Below are positions 32,036-43,872 of a DNA stretch of 64,000 bases, piece by piece. The position numbers were made by a program, and so were the translations under genes. How positions within the stretch are numbered: position 1 is the stretch's first letter; each line of letters opens with the position of its first letter. Source of the stretch: Muricea muricata. Taxonomy: Eukaryota > Cnidaria > Anthozoa > Malacalcyonacea > Plexauridae. The notes below the pieces were generated by a model, which saw only the letters and a program-made list of their open reading frames with translations, was not told the origin of the DNA and did not search any database. The stretch lies in contig OY979717.1 in NCBI GenBank assembly GCA_963855995.1, positions 26,865,746 to 26,929,745 on the forward strand, written 5' to 3'.

Positions 32036-33957
32036 ATTTGTTTATTTTTTAAAGATACCAAGTAAAAAGTGAATACACCAACCGCCAACAAATGACAGGA
32101 CAAGATGGGAAAGAATTGATATCGACGTAAGAATTGAATCACTAGCCATGTCTATCGGAAGATGTCCAGATCTAAATGCTAAGGAAATATACGGTTTGTC
32201 AATGTCATTTACAATCAAATTTTCGTTTAGTTTCAATATTTTCAAATATTTTTTTTTTTATTTTATAATGGTTGACTGGATATAAAAAGCTTGAAGAGAG
32301 AATGCCTACTGGATGAAACCATAAACAGCATGATTTAATGTGACCAACCAAAGCCACGACTAAAGATAGAGTTGGCGTAAGTTTGTTGGTGTCATTTTGT
32401 CGTTTTCTTTTTCTTTGTCAGTTCAGTTCTCGTTTCCATCCCGGTAGTGCAGTCAAAATATTGAAAGAACGTAGGTGGTATGTCACGCCTGTAATGTTAT
32501 TGCTATATTTCTATTGCGTTTTGTTATGTCACGCCCGTAACTCTATTATTTTATCACGTTTACTCTTCACAAAAAATGCCCCTGGAGGGGACCTAATTAG
32601 AGTGGACCTAATTAGGTTTCCAGGTTCAATTCCTGGAGGCAGATGGATGTGCACTAACTGATGCACCCCAACTATACTTCGTATAGTAGAGGTGAGTTTA
32701 CTTTATTTTAAACTAGTAGTGGGTACTTACAGTACTCATTAATCCCACTAACCACCCCCGACCATTTGAATTTCCACCCCTACCAGTTTTCGTAGCTTTA
32801 TAGTTCGCAGTGTTGTCTTGTTATTACGGTTAGCATTAGATTACTCTATGACATGCGCGGAAGGTAACTCTAGTCTACTATAGTCAAGTATACTAAAGTT
32901 ACCTTAGCTAAGGTAAGTAACTCTAATCTACCTCAACAGTAGACTACAGTTACGTTAGTAAGGTAGAGTTTTTACCTAAGGTAACCTTACCTAAGGTTAT
33001 AGTATACCACCTAAGGTTACCTTAGGTAAAAACTCTACCTTAGTTAACTAACGTAACTCTAGACTACTACTGAGGTAGTCTAGAGTTAGTTACCTTAGCT
33101 AAGGTAACTTTAGTACACTTAACTATAGTAGACTAGAGTTACCTTCCGCGCATGTCATAGAGTAATCTAATGCTAACCGTAATAACAAGACAAAAGTGAG
33201 GACTATAAAGCTACGAAAACTGGTAGGGGTGGAAATTCAAATGGTCGGGGGTGGTTAGTGGGATTAATAAGTACTGTAAGTAACCACTACCAATTTAAAA
33301 TAAAGGAAACTTACCTCTACTATACGAAGTATAGTTGGGGTGTATCAGTTCGTGCACATCCATCTGCCTCCAGGAATTGAACCTGGAAACCTAATTAGGC
33401 CCACTCTAATTAGGTCCCTCCAGGGGCATTTTTTGTGAAAACTTAGTAATAAGGTTACAGGCGTGACATAACAAAATATAGAAAAGTATAGTTTTTGTGT
33501 CTCTGATCTAATCTTTTGAGTGCTACTACCCGCATTAAAACAAAAGCTGAACTCACAAAGAAACTTTTACTCTTTCTTTGGACCGTCGTGGCTTCGTTTA
33601 GTCTCGTCTTAACATACTGTTTATTGCTTCATCTGGTTGGCACTCTCTCTTTTGATGGAACATCACGTCGCTCCAGTAGGTAACAAGCTTACTCATATAG
33701 TAACCACCATAAACTAAAAAGAAAATTAGTGTACAAAATATTTCACTAGAATAGAAACTAAACGAAAATTTGATTGTAAATGACTTTTACAAACCATACA
33801 TTGTAATAATATTTGCATCTTGACATCGTCTGAAGGACATGGCTTGTGATTCCCTTCTTAGATTGCTGTCGATTCTTTCCCATCTGGTTCTGTCTTTGGT
33901 TGGTGGATTCACTTTTAACTTCGCATTCTTTGAAAACATAAACAATTCGGTCATCCA
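32036..33957. repeat. ~1.9 kb palindrome centred near 32998
   Basis: The inner ~970 bp (32515-33480) is a high-identity inverted repeat; the outer parts match with indels (GAAGAGAGAATGCC with GGCACTCTCTC; GTCATTTACAATCAAATTTTC with its complement at 33763-33783). The core is a maze of TAACTCTAGTCTACTA and CTTAGGTAAC words. Both arms hold CCAGG-TTCAATT-CCTGG, shaped like a tRNA T-arm (32621-32637 and about 33373-33389). The outer arms encode matching peptides (RTRWERIDIDVRIES; RTRWERIDSNLRRES), so they derive from one coding sequence. Confidence 0.88.
33787..33930 (-). pseudogene. Coding-like fragment in the right palindrome arm
   Basis: Reads VNPPTKDRTRWERIDSNLRR then ESQAMSFRRCQDANIITMYGL. 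The left arm (32069-32200, plus strand) reads the same with substitutions after a frameshift. The substitutions keep TRWERID and the Arg/Cys positions. Family not recognised; perhaps a transposon-derived C-terminal exon. Confidence 0.35.
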
Positions 33958-34020
33958 ACAGACATGAAATCTGGATGAAGCTTCCACCATGCATAAATGA
34001 AATTAGTAAGAATATTACTA

Positions 34021-34320
34021 GCATACTAATGAAAATGCTGTAATTTGATTGGCTACCCTACTTGCTATCTATTGCTCGAAGATAGCGAGTAGCGAAACAA
34101 TAATTTCTCCGGTGTATTTTCTTAAATTCAAAGACAATTTGTAATAGTTTTTTTAGCAAAATGGCTTAAAAATCAATTATTTATGTCAGATGCTGCTACT
34201 AAAACAATTAGATTACTGGCTCTCAATTTCTATGCGTTGATAGTTACGTTGATGACGGCGAAGCCCGAGTTAACTATATCAACGCATAGAAATCTCGAGC
34301 TCGTAATCTATTTGTTAATT
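34021..34320 (-). mobile_element. Two-hairpin MITE X, copy 2 (inverted)
   Basis: Reverse complement of the 28932-29215 element with the same two hairpins (CTACTTGCTATC, and ATTTCTATGCGTTGATAGTTA). Loop and spacer sequences have diverged. Confidence 0.85.
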
Positions 34321-34321
34321 A

Positions 34322-34612
34322 ATGGCGGCCATATTGGACTATCCACTATAAATCTACATTCGCAGCAGCGTAGCCAGCCCGACGATTTAGTCCCGCTATG
34401 CAAATATTTTCCCGTTCATTGACTGTCAAACAATTAATTTCTAAACAAATGAATAATGATTATAACTAGAAAATAACTTGGTATTTGAATAGCGGGACTA
34501 ATTTGTCGGGTTGGCTTCGCCACTGTACATTCGTACCTATTGACGTAGTAGAAGAGGTTTTTACAGTTTTAGATTCTTATTAGTGGGAATGGATGAACAT
34601 TGTGTGAATAAT
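34322..34612 (+). repeat. Dispersed repeat holding a hAT MITE (filled site)
   Basis: AATGGCGGCCATATTGGACT, ATCCACTATAAATCTACATT, then after the MITE ATTGACGTAGTAGAAGAGG and GGGAATGGATGAACATTGTG. The same sequence without the MITE lies inverted at 47472-47590. Confidence 0.85.
34363..34525. mobile_element. hAT-type MITE, CAGYRGCGTAGCCAG family
   Basis: 163 bp with TIR CAGCAGCGTAGCCAGCCCGA (left) and CAGTGGCGAAGCCAACCCGA (right, complemented), flanked by exact 8 bp duplications TACATTCG at 34355-34362 and 34526-34533. A relative lies at 40323-40519. Confidence 0.95.
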
Positions 34613-35620
34613 GTATGCTTGAAAATCAGCAAGATCACTCCACAGCGTGTACAAAAAAACGTAATCGAACATTCGAACTTCAGAGTGCTCTGACTCGTTA
34701 ATTATTTAGTCTACAGAAAATGTTCTTCTACAGTCAGAAAGGCGAGGCTTTCAGCTTTCGACTGTGACCATTTTTGCAAACGTTAAAAAAAAATTAAGCA
34801 ATGATCAAATGAATATAACCGATCAAAAACGCATATTTTCACCTATGAGCATTTTTAGACAGAGAATAAGAAAGAAAATTCGTTAATAACTGATCTGTCA
34901 CTGGAAACAATCAACGTGGCCGATAAGATGCATTTAACGAAGAAATGCGATTTCGAGCGGCAATTTTTTGATGCACCCTGCACAGGGCGTACCAGTCAAC
35001 CCGAAAACTATTGAGAATGATCTATAGTTAGAATTTCAATGCCTAGCACCAGGTTAAACCTACGAGAGCATAAATCATTGAAAACATATTTATTAACAAT
35101 ATATGCAGAACGAAGCGTTTGTTAATGCGTCGTCTGTTCATGGTGGGCGGGACTTGACTATGTATTAATACTGATGTTTTCAGATTGGTTTTGGTAAGCA
35201 GGAACACAATGGAACAATTAAGTCATTGTTTGTGTGCACTAAAGCAGCTTCGATCAATACAAAGCAAGTTGTATTCCCATGGGAATTAAAAAATGCGCAA
35301 AAAATACAGGACAAACGAAAAAATCAAGATATTGAAAATGATCTATTTGTCAGAACATCAACAGCTTAGCAGTAAGGTAAATGTAAAAAGCGCAAAATAC
35401 TGTTTACATTTACTTCCGACCCGTTCGTTAACACAAAGAAAACGCCTAATTATGTCCTTCTAGGAAAGTTTTTACATGTGAAAATTGAATCAAATACTCA
35501 GTCTAAATAGGTTTAAGTAGCTAGGGATAATTTATCTTTTATTTTGCTTTTTTGTTTATAACGTAATTATTAGTAAATGTATGGACAGCGAGGGGGTGCG
35601 CCGTGTGCAAGTTGCGTGCG
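34613..35620. other. No gene recognised
   Basis: AT-rich; no ORF with a motif and no repeat pair seen. Confidence 0.4.
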
Positions 35621-35623
35621 TTA

Positions 35624-35804
35624 AGGCGGATTTCCATTCAGTGCAAAATGTCGCGCGATCGACTTTTAGCAAGCGCTTTCTTTTGAATTACAAACAGTCA
35701 AGCGGAATAAATCTCATTAGCTGTGGTTGACTTCACACATTTCAAAAGAAAGCGCTCGCTAAAAATCGATCGCGCGACATTTTGCACTGAATGGAAATCC
35801 GCCT
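35624..35804. mobile_element. Harbinger-like MITE, copy 1
   Basis: 181 bp; AGGCGGATTTCCATTCAGTG and complement form the ends, flanked by TTA on both sides. Arms include AAATGTCGCGCGATCGAC and AAGCGCTTTCTTTTGAA. Nearly identical to 44721-44901 in the same orientation. Confidence 0.92.
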
Positions 35805-36030
35805 TTAGGCTTATTAAAGGAATTAAAATTTTTGATTAAAGTATGGTAAAATCCCCAAATCCATCTTGATTTCTAACCTACGAATAACGTGCTAAAACGC
35901 GAATTAAGTTTTGTGTAAGACATAATCACCAATTTTTTTTCAAAAATTCGCCGTGGCGAATACCATTCTTCGAACGGATAAACACTTCAAGAGATATTTG
36001 GCTTCAAACACGCCAAAAAAGGGTTTATTG

Positions 36031-38226
36031 CAGTAAGTTCTATGATATATCTGGAGTGATAACTTCAGCCATTTGGCCTTTAGAAATGTGAAGCCAAAGA
36101 TGACGGAAATTGACGCAGCCATAGATATAGGTGACCTAGATTGCTGACGAATACCTAGCGCGCGTGACCCCCAATAGAAGAATCCAGGATGGCGCCGCAA
36201 CCGGGCAAAAACATTACGAAAACAGGTCTTTGAGCTTTTTTGATGGTTTAACTGCTGTGAATCACGTTTAACTGGACGTTTTTGAAATAGATCACTATTG
36301 CGGAGGTTTGAACACAAAATGAAAAGAGTGGGCTAGATCCTTACAAAATTATCGTTCGATAAAGATTTCAAGGAGTGGACGTTTTGACAGGTTTCGTCAG
36401 TTTGCGTGGATTCTTGGACTTTTAACACTTCGAATCACGATCGATCGCATATATTTAGAAAACGATGTTTATCATATATCAAATATCGTTCGTTAAAGAC
36501 TTCTGGAGTAGACAACTGGCTGTTTAGTATGTTCTTGTAGTAAATCTAACTTTATTGCAAATTATCATTTCTAGTGATTTTGAGTGTCATTTGGATTTTT
36601 GCTTAGTATTAAATGTGAAATTGAATATCTGCATAAAATTTGTCCTTTAGCACAGGTACACTACAAGTTTTGCACTAGGCATCATGATTGACTTTAAGTT
36701 AGGATAAGCTAATAATGGACATGCAGCAGTTCTGCTTTGGGCTTGCAAAGATGTCATATTTATTATTAATGGCTTGCAAAGATGTCATATTTATTATGTT
36801 TATCAAATGAAAATTGATACCTATATATAGGCAGAAGTCAATATTACAAGTTATATTGCTTAATTATCTCGGTAGCAATCCTAAAGAATATCTGATTTTA
36901 TAATAAACTGTCTTGCAAAACTGTGTTCACATTCCCACACATTTACAAGCATTTATAAATGTCTTGTTAACAAGCTTGCAGCAGCTTTATAAAATTACAG
37001 TATTTCACAACATTTGTGGATTAAACAAATGTTTCACAATATTTGTTTTCATCTTTGCAACACATTTGTCACAGGCACAACTTGTTGACAAATGGTGAGA
37101 TTTTCATGTGCATATTTCAATATTGTAGCTAATTGATTTGAGTAAAATCAGAATCACATTGGCAACTAACAATTTGTATTTTGAACTTTATTAAGCTTTA
37201 CATCTATAATTCATAATAACAGACATTTTCTGAGTTTTGATGACACAAAACCTGGTCATTTTAACAGATCTTTGCTTCAAGTATATCAAATGTTAATTTG
37301 GTTCATGCATGTTATCAAGCACCATGCATGTACACCTACACTATAATATTATGAGACACATAGTACTATGAGTCTCTAAAACTATGCTACGCTTCTCAGA
37401 TTTACACAAATTATATATATTGATATCAATAATTATAAATCAATAGAAACAAATTGGAATCATGGGTTTCTTTTATACTTATTTAAATCATTTGTTGTTA
37501 CATTTGTGCTACTTTGTCAGCAGATTCTTCACAAACAATCATTTCTCATAAACTTATAAAAACCATAATCAACAAACCAACAAACTAAATTCTAGCTGGG
37601 GTGGATGTGCAGTCATAATAGCTGCTGATACTGAGGAAATTAACCCACGATATTTTTCATAAAAATCGGCAAACGCTTTCTTGTTCACAACTAAAACATC
37701 GATAATAAACATCGTTTCCTAAATATACGCGATCGATCGTGATTCGAAGTGTTAAAAGTCCAATAATCCACGCAAACTAACGCAACCGGTCAAAACGTCC
37801 ACTCCTTGGAATCTTCAGCGACCGATAATTTTGCAAGTATCTAGCCCACTCGTCTCATTTCAGGTTCAAAACCTCCACAATAGGGACCCACCCCAGAAAA
37901 CGTCCAGTTGAACGTGATTCGCAGCAGTTAAACGATCAAAAAAGCCCAAAAACCTGTTTTTCGTAATACTATTCCTAATTTTTTTGCCCAGTTGCGACGC
38001 CATCTTGTATTCTTCTATCGGGGGTCATGCGCGCAAGGTATACGTCAGCAATCTAGGTCTCCTATATCTATGGAAGCAGCTATAAGACGTCAATCTTAGT
38101 CCTCTGCGCGGTCAACGCAGTCACAGACATCACACAAATCAAAGAATGCGAAATAGAAATATTCAATTTTGTTGTTTTTAAGAGCATGACGCGAGTTATC
38201 ACTCCAGATATATATGGTGCTCACTG
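36031..38226. mobile_element. hAT-like element D, nested in A
   Basis: Ends CAGTAAGTTC (left) and complemented CAGTGAGCACC (right), followed by the shared ATATCTGGAGTGATAACT. Flanks GTTTATTG (36023-36030) and GTGTATTG (38227-38234) are an 8 bp duplication with one mismatch. In the unbroken right arm of A the same place reads CACGCCAGAATTTTTG, so D is an insertion there. Confidence 0.75.
36120..38072. mobile_element. CATAG-ended TIR element B, nested in D
   Basis: Starts CATAGATATAGGTGACC and ends GGTCTCCTATATCTATG, with long TIRs sharing CTAGATTGCTGACG, GATGGCGCCGCAACCGGG and AACCTCC-type blocks. Flanks GACGCAGC and GAAGCAGC are an 8 bp duplication with one mismatch. Same family as 18008-19939. 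A 31 bp unit is tandemly duplicated inside at 36740-36801. No transposase. Confidence 0.85.
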
Positions 38227-39560
38227 GTGTATTGAAATCATGGCCGGGAGAAGAGGCTGGGTCGAATTAGTTCTGTGACGTCATACGGGAAGAGTGGCGA
38301 TGCCGCATATAAATACAATACAAAAATATAATCATGTGTGAAGCCAAAGATATCTGTTTGTAGGTGAACTTGTACCATTTAGACAAATGCAAACTCATCA
38401 TTGTATTTCGAAAACTGAAAGAAATAGATCAAATTTGGAGATTTGAGTCAAATGCAGTGTCAGCATTGAGATGGGCGTCATGTGTCGCATATCGTGTCCT
38501 TTACAAAGGAATTCCTCGCTTGAAAGCCGTAAAAACGCATCGGACAGGTGATATAAAGGCATGAATACACGGAATACAATGTTATCAAATTTCCAGCTGA
38601 GTAAAATACTAAAAGGCGCACGAAAAAACAAATGGCGCAAGCATTATAATGTTGACTGCGCTTATATTAATGACCACGAATATTTGGAACTACTGTATAT
38701 CTTCTGCTGATCGTGAAAACATTCTCTGTTGAAAAATATTTGTATGTTTACCAGTTTATGTATTTTACACTTTATGTTAACTTGCATAGTTGTATTTATC
38801 ATTCAGTGTCTATATGCATGGCAATTTTTGAGAGTACAGTTAAATATCAGAATTGAGATGAGCTTTTAATTTTCCTGTACCACATGCATCATTGTGAAGT
38901 TGTTCAGTCAAATATCTTGTAAACTGTAATCCACTTATTTTTCAAGATTTTTTACTTTGAGGTTTATTACTACACTTGTAAATAAGGTGATCTTAGAAGC
39001 CTAATATGGCCCTATACTTTTCAATCTCTTTCTATAGCCAATGGAGTCATAATTCACGCGCCTACTAGTATTTTACTCAGACAGGGATTTGATAGCCTTG
39101 TATCCCGTGTATTTATGCCTGTATATTACCTTGTCCGTCGTGTTTTTACGGCTTCGAAGCGAGGAATTAATTCTTTTGTAAACAAATGCTATATGTGACA
39201 CATGGCGTTCATCTCAATACAGACATTGCCTTTGACTCGAATTCCTTCAGTTTCCGACATACAATGTTTAGTTTTTATCCCCCTAAACGGTAAAAGTTCA
39301 TTCACACATGACTATATTTTTGTATTGTTTTTATATGCGTATTGCGTCTTGTTCGCCTATGACGTCACAGAGCTAATTAGACCCAGCCTTATTTCTCCCG
39401 GCTATGATTTCAAAACAAAAATTCTGGCGTGTTTGAAGCCAACTATCTCTGAAAGTATACATCCGTTCGACGAATGGTATATATCATTCGAATAGTCCCG
39501 TCACGGCGAATTTTTGAAAAAAATAGTGATTGTGTCATATGCACTTTAAGTCGACTTCTC

Positions 39561-39985
39561 ACCTGTTTTTATATGCAAGATGTTTTTGTATCCGACCTTT
39601 TCTCTTTACGTTGGACCTAAAATATCCAAATAAATTACATTTAAAATGCGTACTTCTAATGCATACCATTAATTCTTTTAATATTCGGAACTGGGTTGCT
39701 GTGGCGGTGGTGCATGCGTGTTCATGAGTTGCGACTGACTGTTCGATGGTGAAGAAAGTGAGGGTAACCAATGGAATACAGGATCTTAGGACTGAGAAAG
39801 ACAGCTTAGAACTGAGCCAGGAAGACAAATGGTCGGATCAGTTGGGAGGGGTGGGACACTTGTCATTTGGGGATCAAATTTGCATGCGAAGTACTTGAGT
39901 CACTAACGTTTGCTCTTTTCATTTATCAGGTATGCGCGGCTGCTTCCTAGGGAGAATCAAATTAGAATTTGCAAGGTTGGTCTGC
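39561..39985. other. No gene recognised
   Basis: Incidental ORFs only. Confidence 0.4.
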
Positions 39986-39992
39986 TCTTCGC

Positions 39993-40259
39993 CATAGATT
40001 AGGAAATAAATAAATGGCTCACTCCTTTGATGTTTTTGACACCGCCGGCACCCACGCAAGCTCTTGCCATAGTAATGGCGGCCTAGCAAGAACTATAATA
40101 AAATGTATTGTGATATTGACATCCGTGCTACTAAATCCTGTATTTTTATAATTCTGATTTATTTTTCCATTAAAACCAACGAATACAAAAAAATGCGTGG
40201 GTGCCGGCGGTGTCAAAAACATCAAAGAAGTGAGCCATCTATTTATTTCCTAATCTATG
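39993..40259. mobile_element. CATAG-ended MITE with 7 bp duplication (1)
   Basis: TIR starts CATAGATTAGGAAATAAATA and is complemented at the right; arms continue GGCTCACTCCTTTGATG and GACACCGCCGGCACCCACGC. TCTTCGC at 39986-39992 and 40260-40266 is an exact 7 bp duplication. Confidence 0.92.
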
Positions 40260-40322
40260 TCTTCGCCCCGCTCTCTGCGTGCTACATCCACCCCAATAAG
40301 TAGGAGTACTTGCATTATATGT

Positions 40323-40519
40323 GCAGTAGCGTAGCTAGCTCGAGTACCTTGCCCATATATATTTGATATGTTTTGTATCTTATTATGTATGTTATTAGCC
40401 TGTCCGGCTATGCAAATTTCAAATCATTATATTTATTCATTTCTTAAGAAATTGTTGTTTTCACAGTCAATGAACACGAAAATATTTGCATAGCGGGACT
40501 AATCGTCGGGCTAGCTACG
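40323..40519. mobile_element. hAT-like MITE related to 34363-34525
   Basis: Left end CAGTAGCGTAGCTAGC; the right side complements the family end (GCATAGCGGGACTAATCGTC, then GGGCTAGCTACG). The last bases of the right end are lost, next to the 40538 insertion. Confidence 0.7.
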
Positions 40520-40537
40520 TTAAGTACATCCACTGAA

Positions 40538-41172
40538 CTGCCTCGTCCCCAGGCGCTTGGTAATAGAACGTGCATTATGTAGACAGTTTACATGACGTAC
40601 GTACTGCGTTGCGGCGTGAGTGAGCAAAGGACGATGGGATGTGCGTGCGAAGGCTAGCACCTGGCCGATCTTGTAGCTGTCATGGCGGCCAACGAGATCT
40701 TGGAAGAGGAAGCATTGAAGAATCAATTCGATTACGACAAGCGACCGGTTCATATAACGTTTTTAAATAAAAAAGTTGCCATGAAACATCGTCATATATT
40801 CATACCTTGTAAAGATAATCTCTCAACAGCCTGGTTGACATCCTCAAGTGTTGCATATTGTTGCCATTAAAAAAGGTCAAACGGCATTAAAAATTAATGC
40901 GATTATGATCACATGTTTGAAATGTTTGCAAATAAGATTGAATACAACGGCTTCGAAGAAAACAGAGCGAAAAACGGACCGAATTGGCCGAAAAACCACG
41001 ATTTTCAAGAAACAGACGTATTTTGCAAGAAACAGAACAAGATCTTCCAGGCGCTCCGCAATCTCCCCTCCACATCCCATCGTCCCTTGCGCACTCACGC
41101 CGCAACGCAGTACGTCATGTAAACTGTCTACATAATGCGCGTTCTATTACCAAGCGCCTGGGGACGAGGCAG
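40538..41172. mobile_element. 635 bp TIR element with 9 bp duplication (MULE-like)
   Basis: Ends CTGCCTCGTCCCCAGGCG and exact complement; ~120 bp TIRs share ACTGCGTTGCGGCGTGAGTG. TCCACTGAA at 40529-40537 and 41173-41181 is a perfect 9 bp duplication. Terminal family shared with 11528-11692. Nine-base duplications suggest a Mutator-like origin (inference). Confidence 0.93.
40682..40870 (+). CDS. Short ORF inside the 9 bp-duplication element
   Basis: 62 codons beginning MAANEILEEEALKNQF with GTCATGGCGG around the ATG. It lies wholly between the TIRs. It could be a captured first exon or a chance ORF; no family recognised. A GT donor was not established. Confidence 0.25.
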   Translation: MAANEILEEEALKNQFDYDKRPVHITFLNKKVAMKHRHIFIPCKDNLSTAWLTSSSVAYCCH

Positions 41173-41181
41173 TCCACTGAA

Positions 41182-42311
41182 GTGAAAGTAGCATTAAGAA
41201 GCTGGCCGGGGTATATTTTTTTATTCGATTTCTAATTAATTCCCATGGGAATTGAATTTTTAATTAAAAGAAGTCACGTGAAAATTTTTTAAACAATTTA
41301 TTGAAAAAAAAAATTATAAATAATGATGAAGTGAAAACTTTTAAGAGTTTTGCAAAGTAATCGTCCAGCATACAACACCGAGTTGCATAAAATCATGCAA
41401 CTAATTATGTCAAAGTAATATGCTGTTTGTTTTAGAAACTTAGCTTTTAATGATGGCAGAGCGTTGACTAACTCTTTCACATACGAAGCAATGTAAGCTT
41501 CAAAGTTAAATGAACGTTCCAAACTTTCAAATGAACACTGGAAGTCGAAAAATGGCTTAAACAAAAGAAAATTGAGATAGGGTAAACCAGGAAACACAGG
41601 TTTTTATTAAAATGCTTTTATAATTTTAATGAAAGTTTAAATAACTTTAAGCACAAAACTGGAGAAAATATTCAGCAACAACTTTATGTTATGCCCAAAT
41701 TAAACTCAATTATTTATCAGCGAATTGTTTCTTTTTTTAAGGCAAAACAAAACCAACATAATCATTCATTAATAGTCATTAGAAAAAAATTCTTTTTTTT
41801 ACAAACGGAACACTACCGGTATGTTACGTAAGCTGTTTGGTTTTTGAATAAAGAGCAATTTGTTCTTCATGAATTTGAATAGTTTATAATTTGGCTGTAT
41901 TTCATTTGATGTTCTAATGCAGCAAAAAATAAAATTGGATTTGCAGAATATGATTATTTACAATGGTAAATTGGTCCTTTTGTGCAACAAATTTCAAATA
42001 TTAAGTGGAGTTAGTAAGACACGCCAAAATTTGATGTTTTAAATGTTTTAAAGCCCATGAGATTAAAATGCTCCGAGCAAATCGGACTTTTCATGATAAG
42101 TGATCACACAAAATAACCATCAAATTGCTTGAGAAGAAAACTGCCATTTCCAATATTATCCATATCATCCATGACCCTAATAATGTTGACACTAACATCC
42201 CACACTGTCTTTCTTCAAATATCTTTCGATTTTCTTCACATATTTTATAAGAGTTGTGTTTTTTAAAACATAAACATGCAGTAGCCACTTATTGTGGAAG
42301 TCAAAAGTTTA
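41182..42311. other. No gene recognised
   Basis: AT-rich, T/A homopolymers, incidental ORFs. Confidence 0.4.
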
Positions 42312-42411
42312 TGATTCTCCTGCTACACATGTGACATGGCTGTTCCATTTGTCTCTAATGGGTTTTTTGACACCAGAATAAATTGTAATGTCACATGTGT
42401 GACAAGAGAAT
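42312..42411. mobile_element. 100 bp hairpin
   Basis: TGATTCTCCTGCTACACATG and complement (with mismatches) bound a central block containing TCTAATGGG. Confidence 0.65.
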
Positions 42412-43352
42412 CACCCAAACAGCACTTTAATTCAAAATAAAACATGGAAATATTAAGACCTGGTATGTATTTTTCATCAGTGTTCACTGCCTTATGGTTG
42501 ATCGTCTGGATAAGCTTTCATGGAACTTTAAATGCACAGTAGATCTACAAAAGGTGTAAAAGTATAAGATAAGCAACTGAAAATTTGACCAGACATTTTC
42601 TCAATTTAGTTTCGATGAAGGGGACATATATATATTATTTAGCTTCGCCACAAGGGCAGGCCATACACAGGGCAGGGGGGGGGTATCCAGGCAGACCACA
42701 ATGCCTGTCAATGTTTGACATGATGGCTTCAGCACAATATAGCAAATAAACTGTAGGGATGCAACCTATACTCCTGTCTGCAAAAAATGCAGTTGACAGG
42801 CGGGACCGGAATAACGAACATCCTCAGTAGAAAGTAGGCTACTTAAGCAGAGGATCTCCCATGGATATCAGAAAAGAAAATAAGAAGTATTAAATTGTAG
42901 AGGTTCCATTTCAAAGAGGCACTATGTCATAGCAAAAATGAAACTTTAATCATGCAAAAATGAATCTTGAGACAAATAATAATAAAATCAATACAAAATA
43001 CAATAACCTATGCGTGACTAACTATTAATCAAAACAATTTAGAAACAAGTTGTGAGCAGATGATATTTATCCCTTCCCTGAGAGTCTTACAATAAAATTG
43101 TAAAGATATTGAATACAAGACACATAATTATACACCACAACAACTTACAGAGCTTCTACAATTGATGTAGTGAAAATCTTTAACAGTTAACAGCACCATA
43201 TTTAAATAATGCTGCATTAACAATTCACACAAACTAATTTAAAACAACAAATTTTTCTATCCAATTATTATTTAAACTGATAATGAAATGTACAAAAATC
43301 CATATGTAATTTGAATGTGTTTGATAGCAGCATAAAAGTTGATAAGTAATCA
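42412..43352. other. No gene recognised
   Basis: AT-rich; nine-G run at 42675-42683. Confidence 0.4.
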
Positions 43353-43872
43353 GTTGCAATCTATGGTAGCAATACGTTCTAGAGTGTCATATATTTTTTA
43401 CTTGACAACATCTGACTTTATTTTACATGTCACATCATCAGTGAAGCTACCCCTGCAGTTTAATGGGTTAATGATGTGAAGTAGCACTAGACTTGGTGGT
43501 GCTCAAAGAGTACATATGAATTTTAAAATAATTTGCAGCCATTTAATTCGTAATAAAGGGAGATGAATTTCAAAGTTTGGTTGGGCTGAGTCATAAATAA
43601 ACAAATATTTGCCAGTTTCTGCTTGAATGTCATTGGTTTATTAAGTCTGGCCAGCAAAAAAGTGGGACTATACCCCTCCCCCCTTCCCAATGAAGTGATT
43701 GCAAATTATTTCACAATCCTTAATGCACTCTTTGAGCACCACCAAGTTTAGTGGTGCTTCACATCAATAATCCATTAAGCTGTACAGCTACCTTCACCAT
43801 TGATGTGACATATAAAATAAAAGTTACACAATACATGACACTCTATGGGCGCATTGCTACTATAGATTGCAA
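43353..43872. mobile_element. 520 bp inverted-repeat element
   Basis: Arms of ~160 bp: GTTGCAATCTATGGTAGCAA, AGAGTGTCAT, GTGGTGCTCAAAGAG in the left arm recur complemented in the right. The centre is unique. Confidence 0.8.

Larger units (their letters stand above)
35889..39560. mobile_element. Outer TIR element A of a three-level nest
   Basis: Left arm 35889-36022 continues after the nested insertion at 38235-38610; the right arm is 39070-39560. Matching blocks include CAAAAATTCGCCGTG, ACCATTCTTCGAACGGAT, GGCTTCAAACACGCC, AAATCATGGCCGGGAGAA, TCTGTGACGTCAT and GCCGTAAAAACGCATCGGAC. Exact ends and duplication are not resolved. No transposase seen; the ORFs in it are incidental. Confidence 0.8.

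Noticed and set aside
32621..32637. tRNA gene in the palindrome
   Set aside because: A T-arm-like stem-loop is present, but no acceptor, D-arm or anticodon arm can be fitted at the right spacing; kept only as a SINE-like hint.
36913..37098. ORF inside element B
   Set aside because: Not recognisable and absent from the related element at 18008-19939.
41041..41235. Overlapping ORFs at the right TIR of the 9 bp-duplication element
   Set aside because: They run through the terminal repeat and reflect its GC-rich composition.
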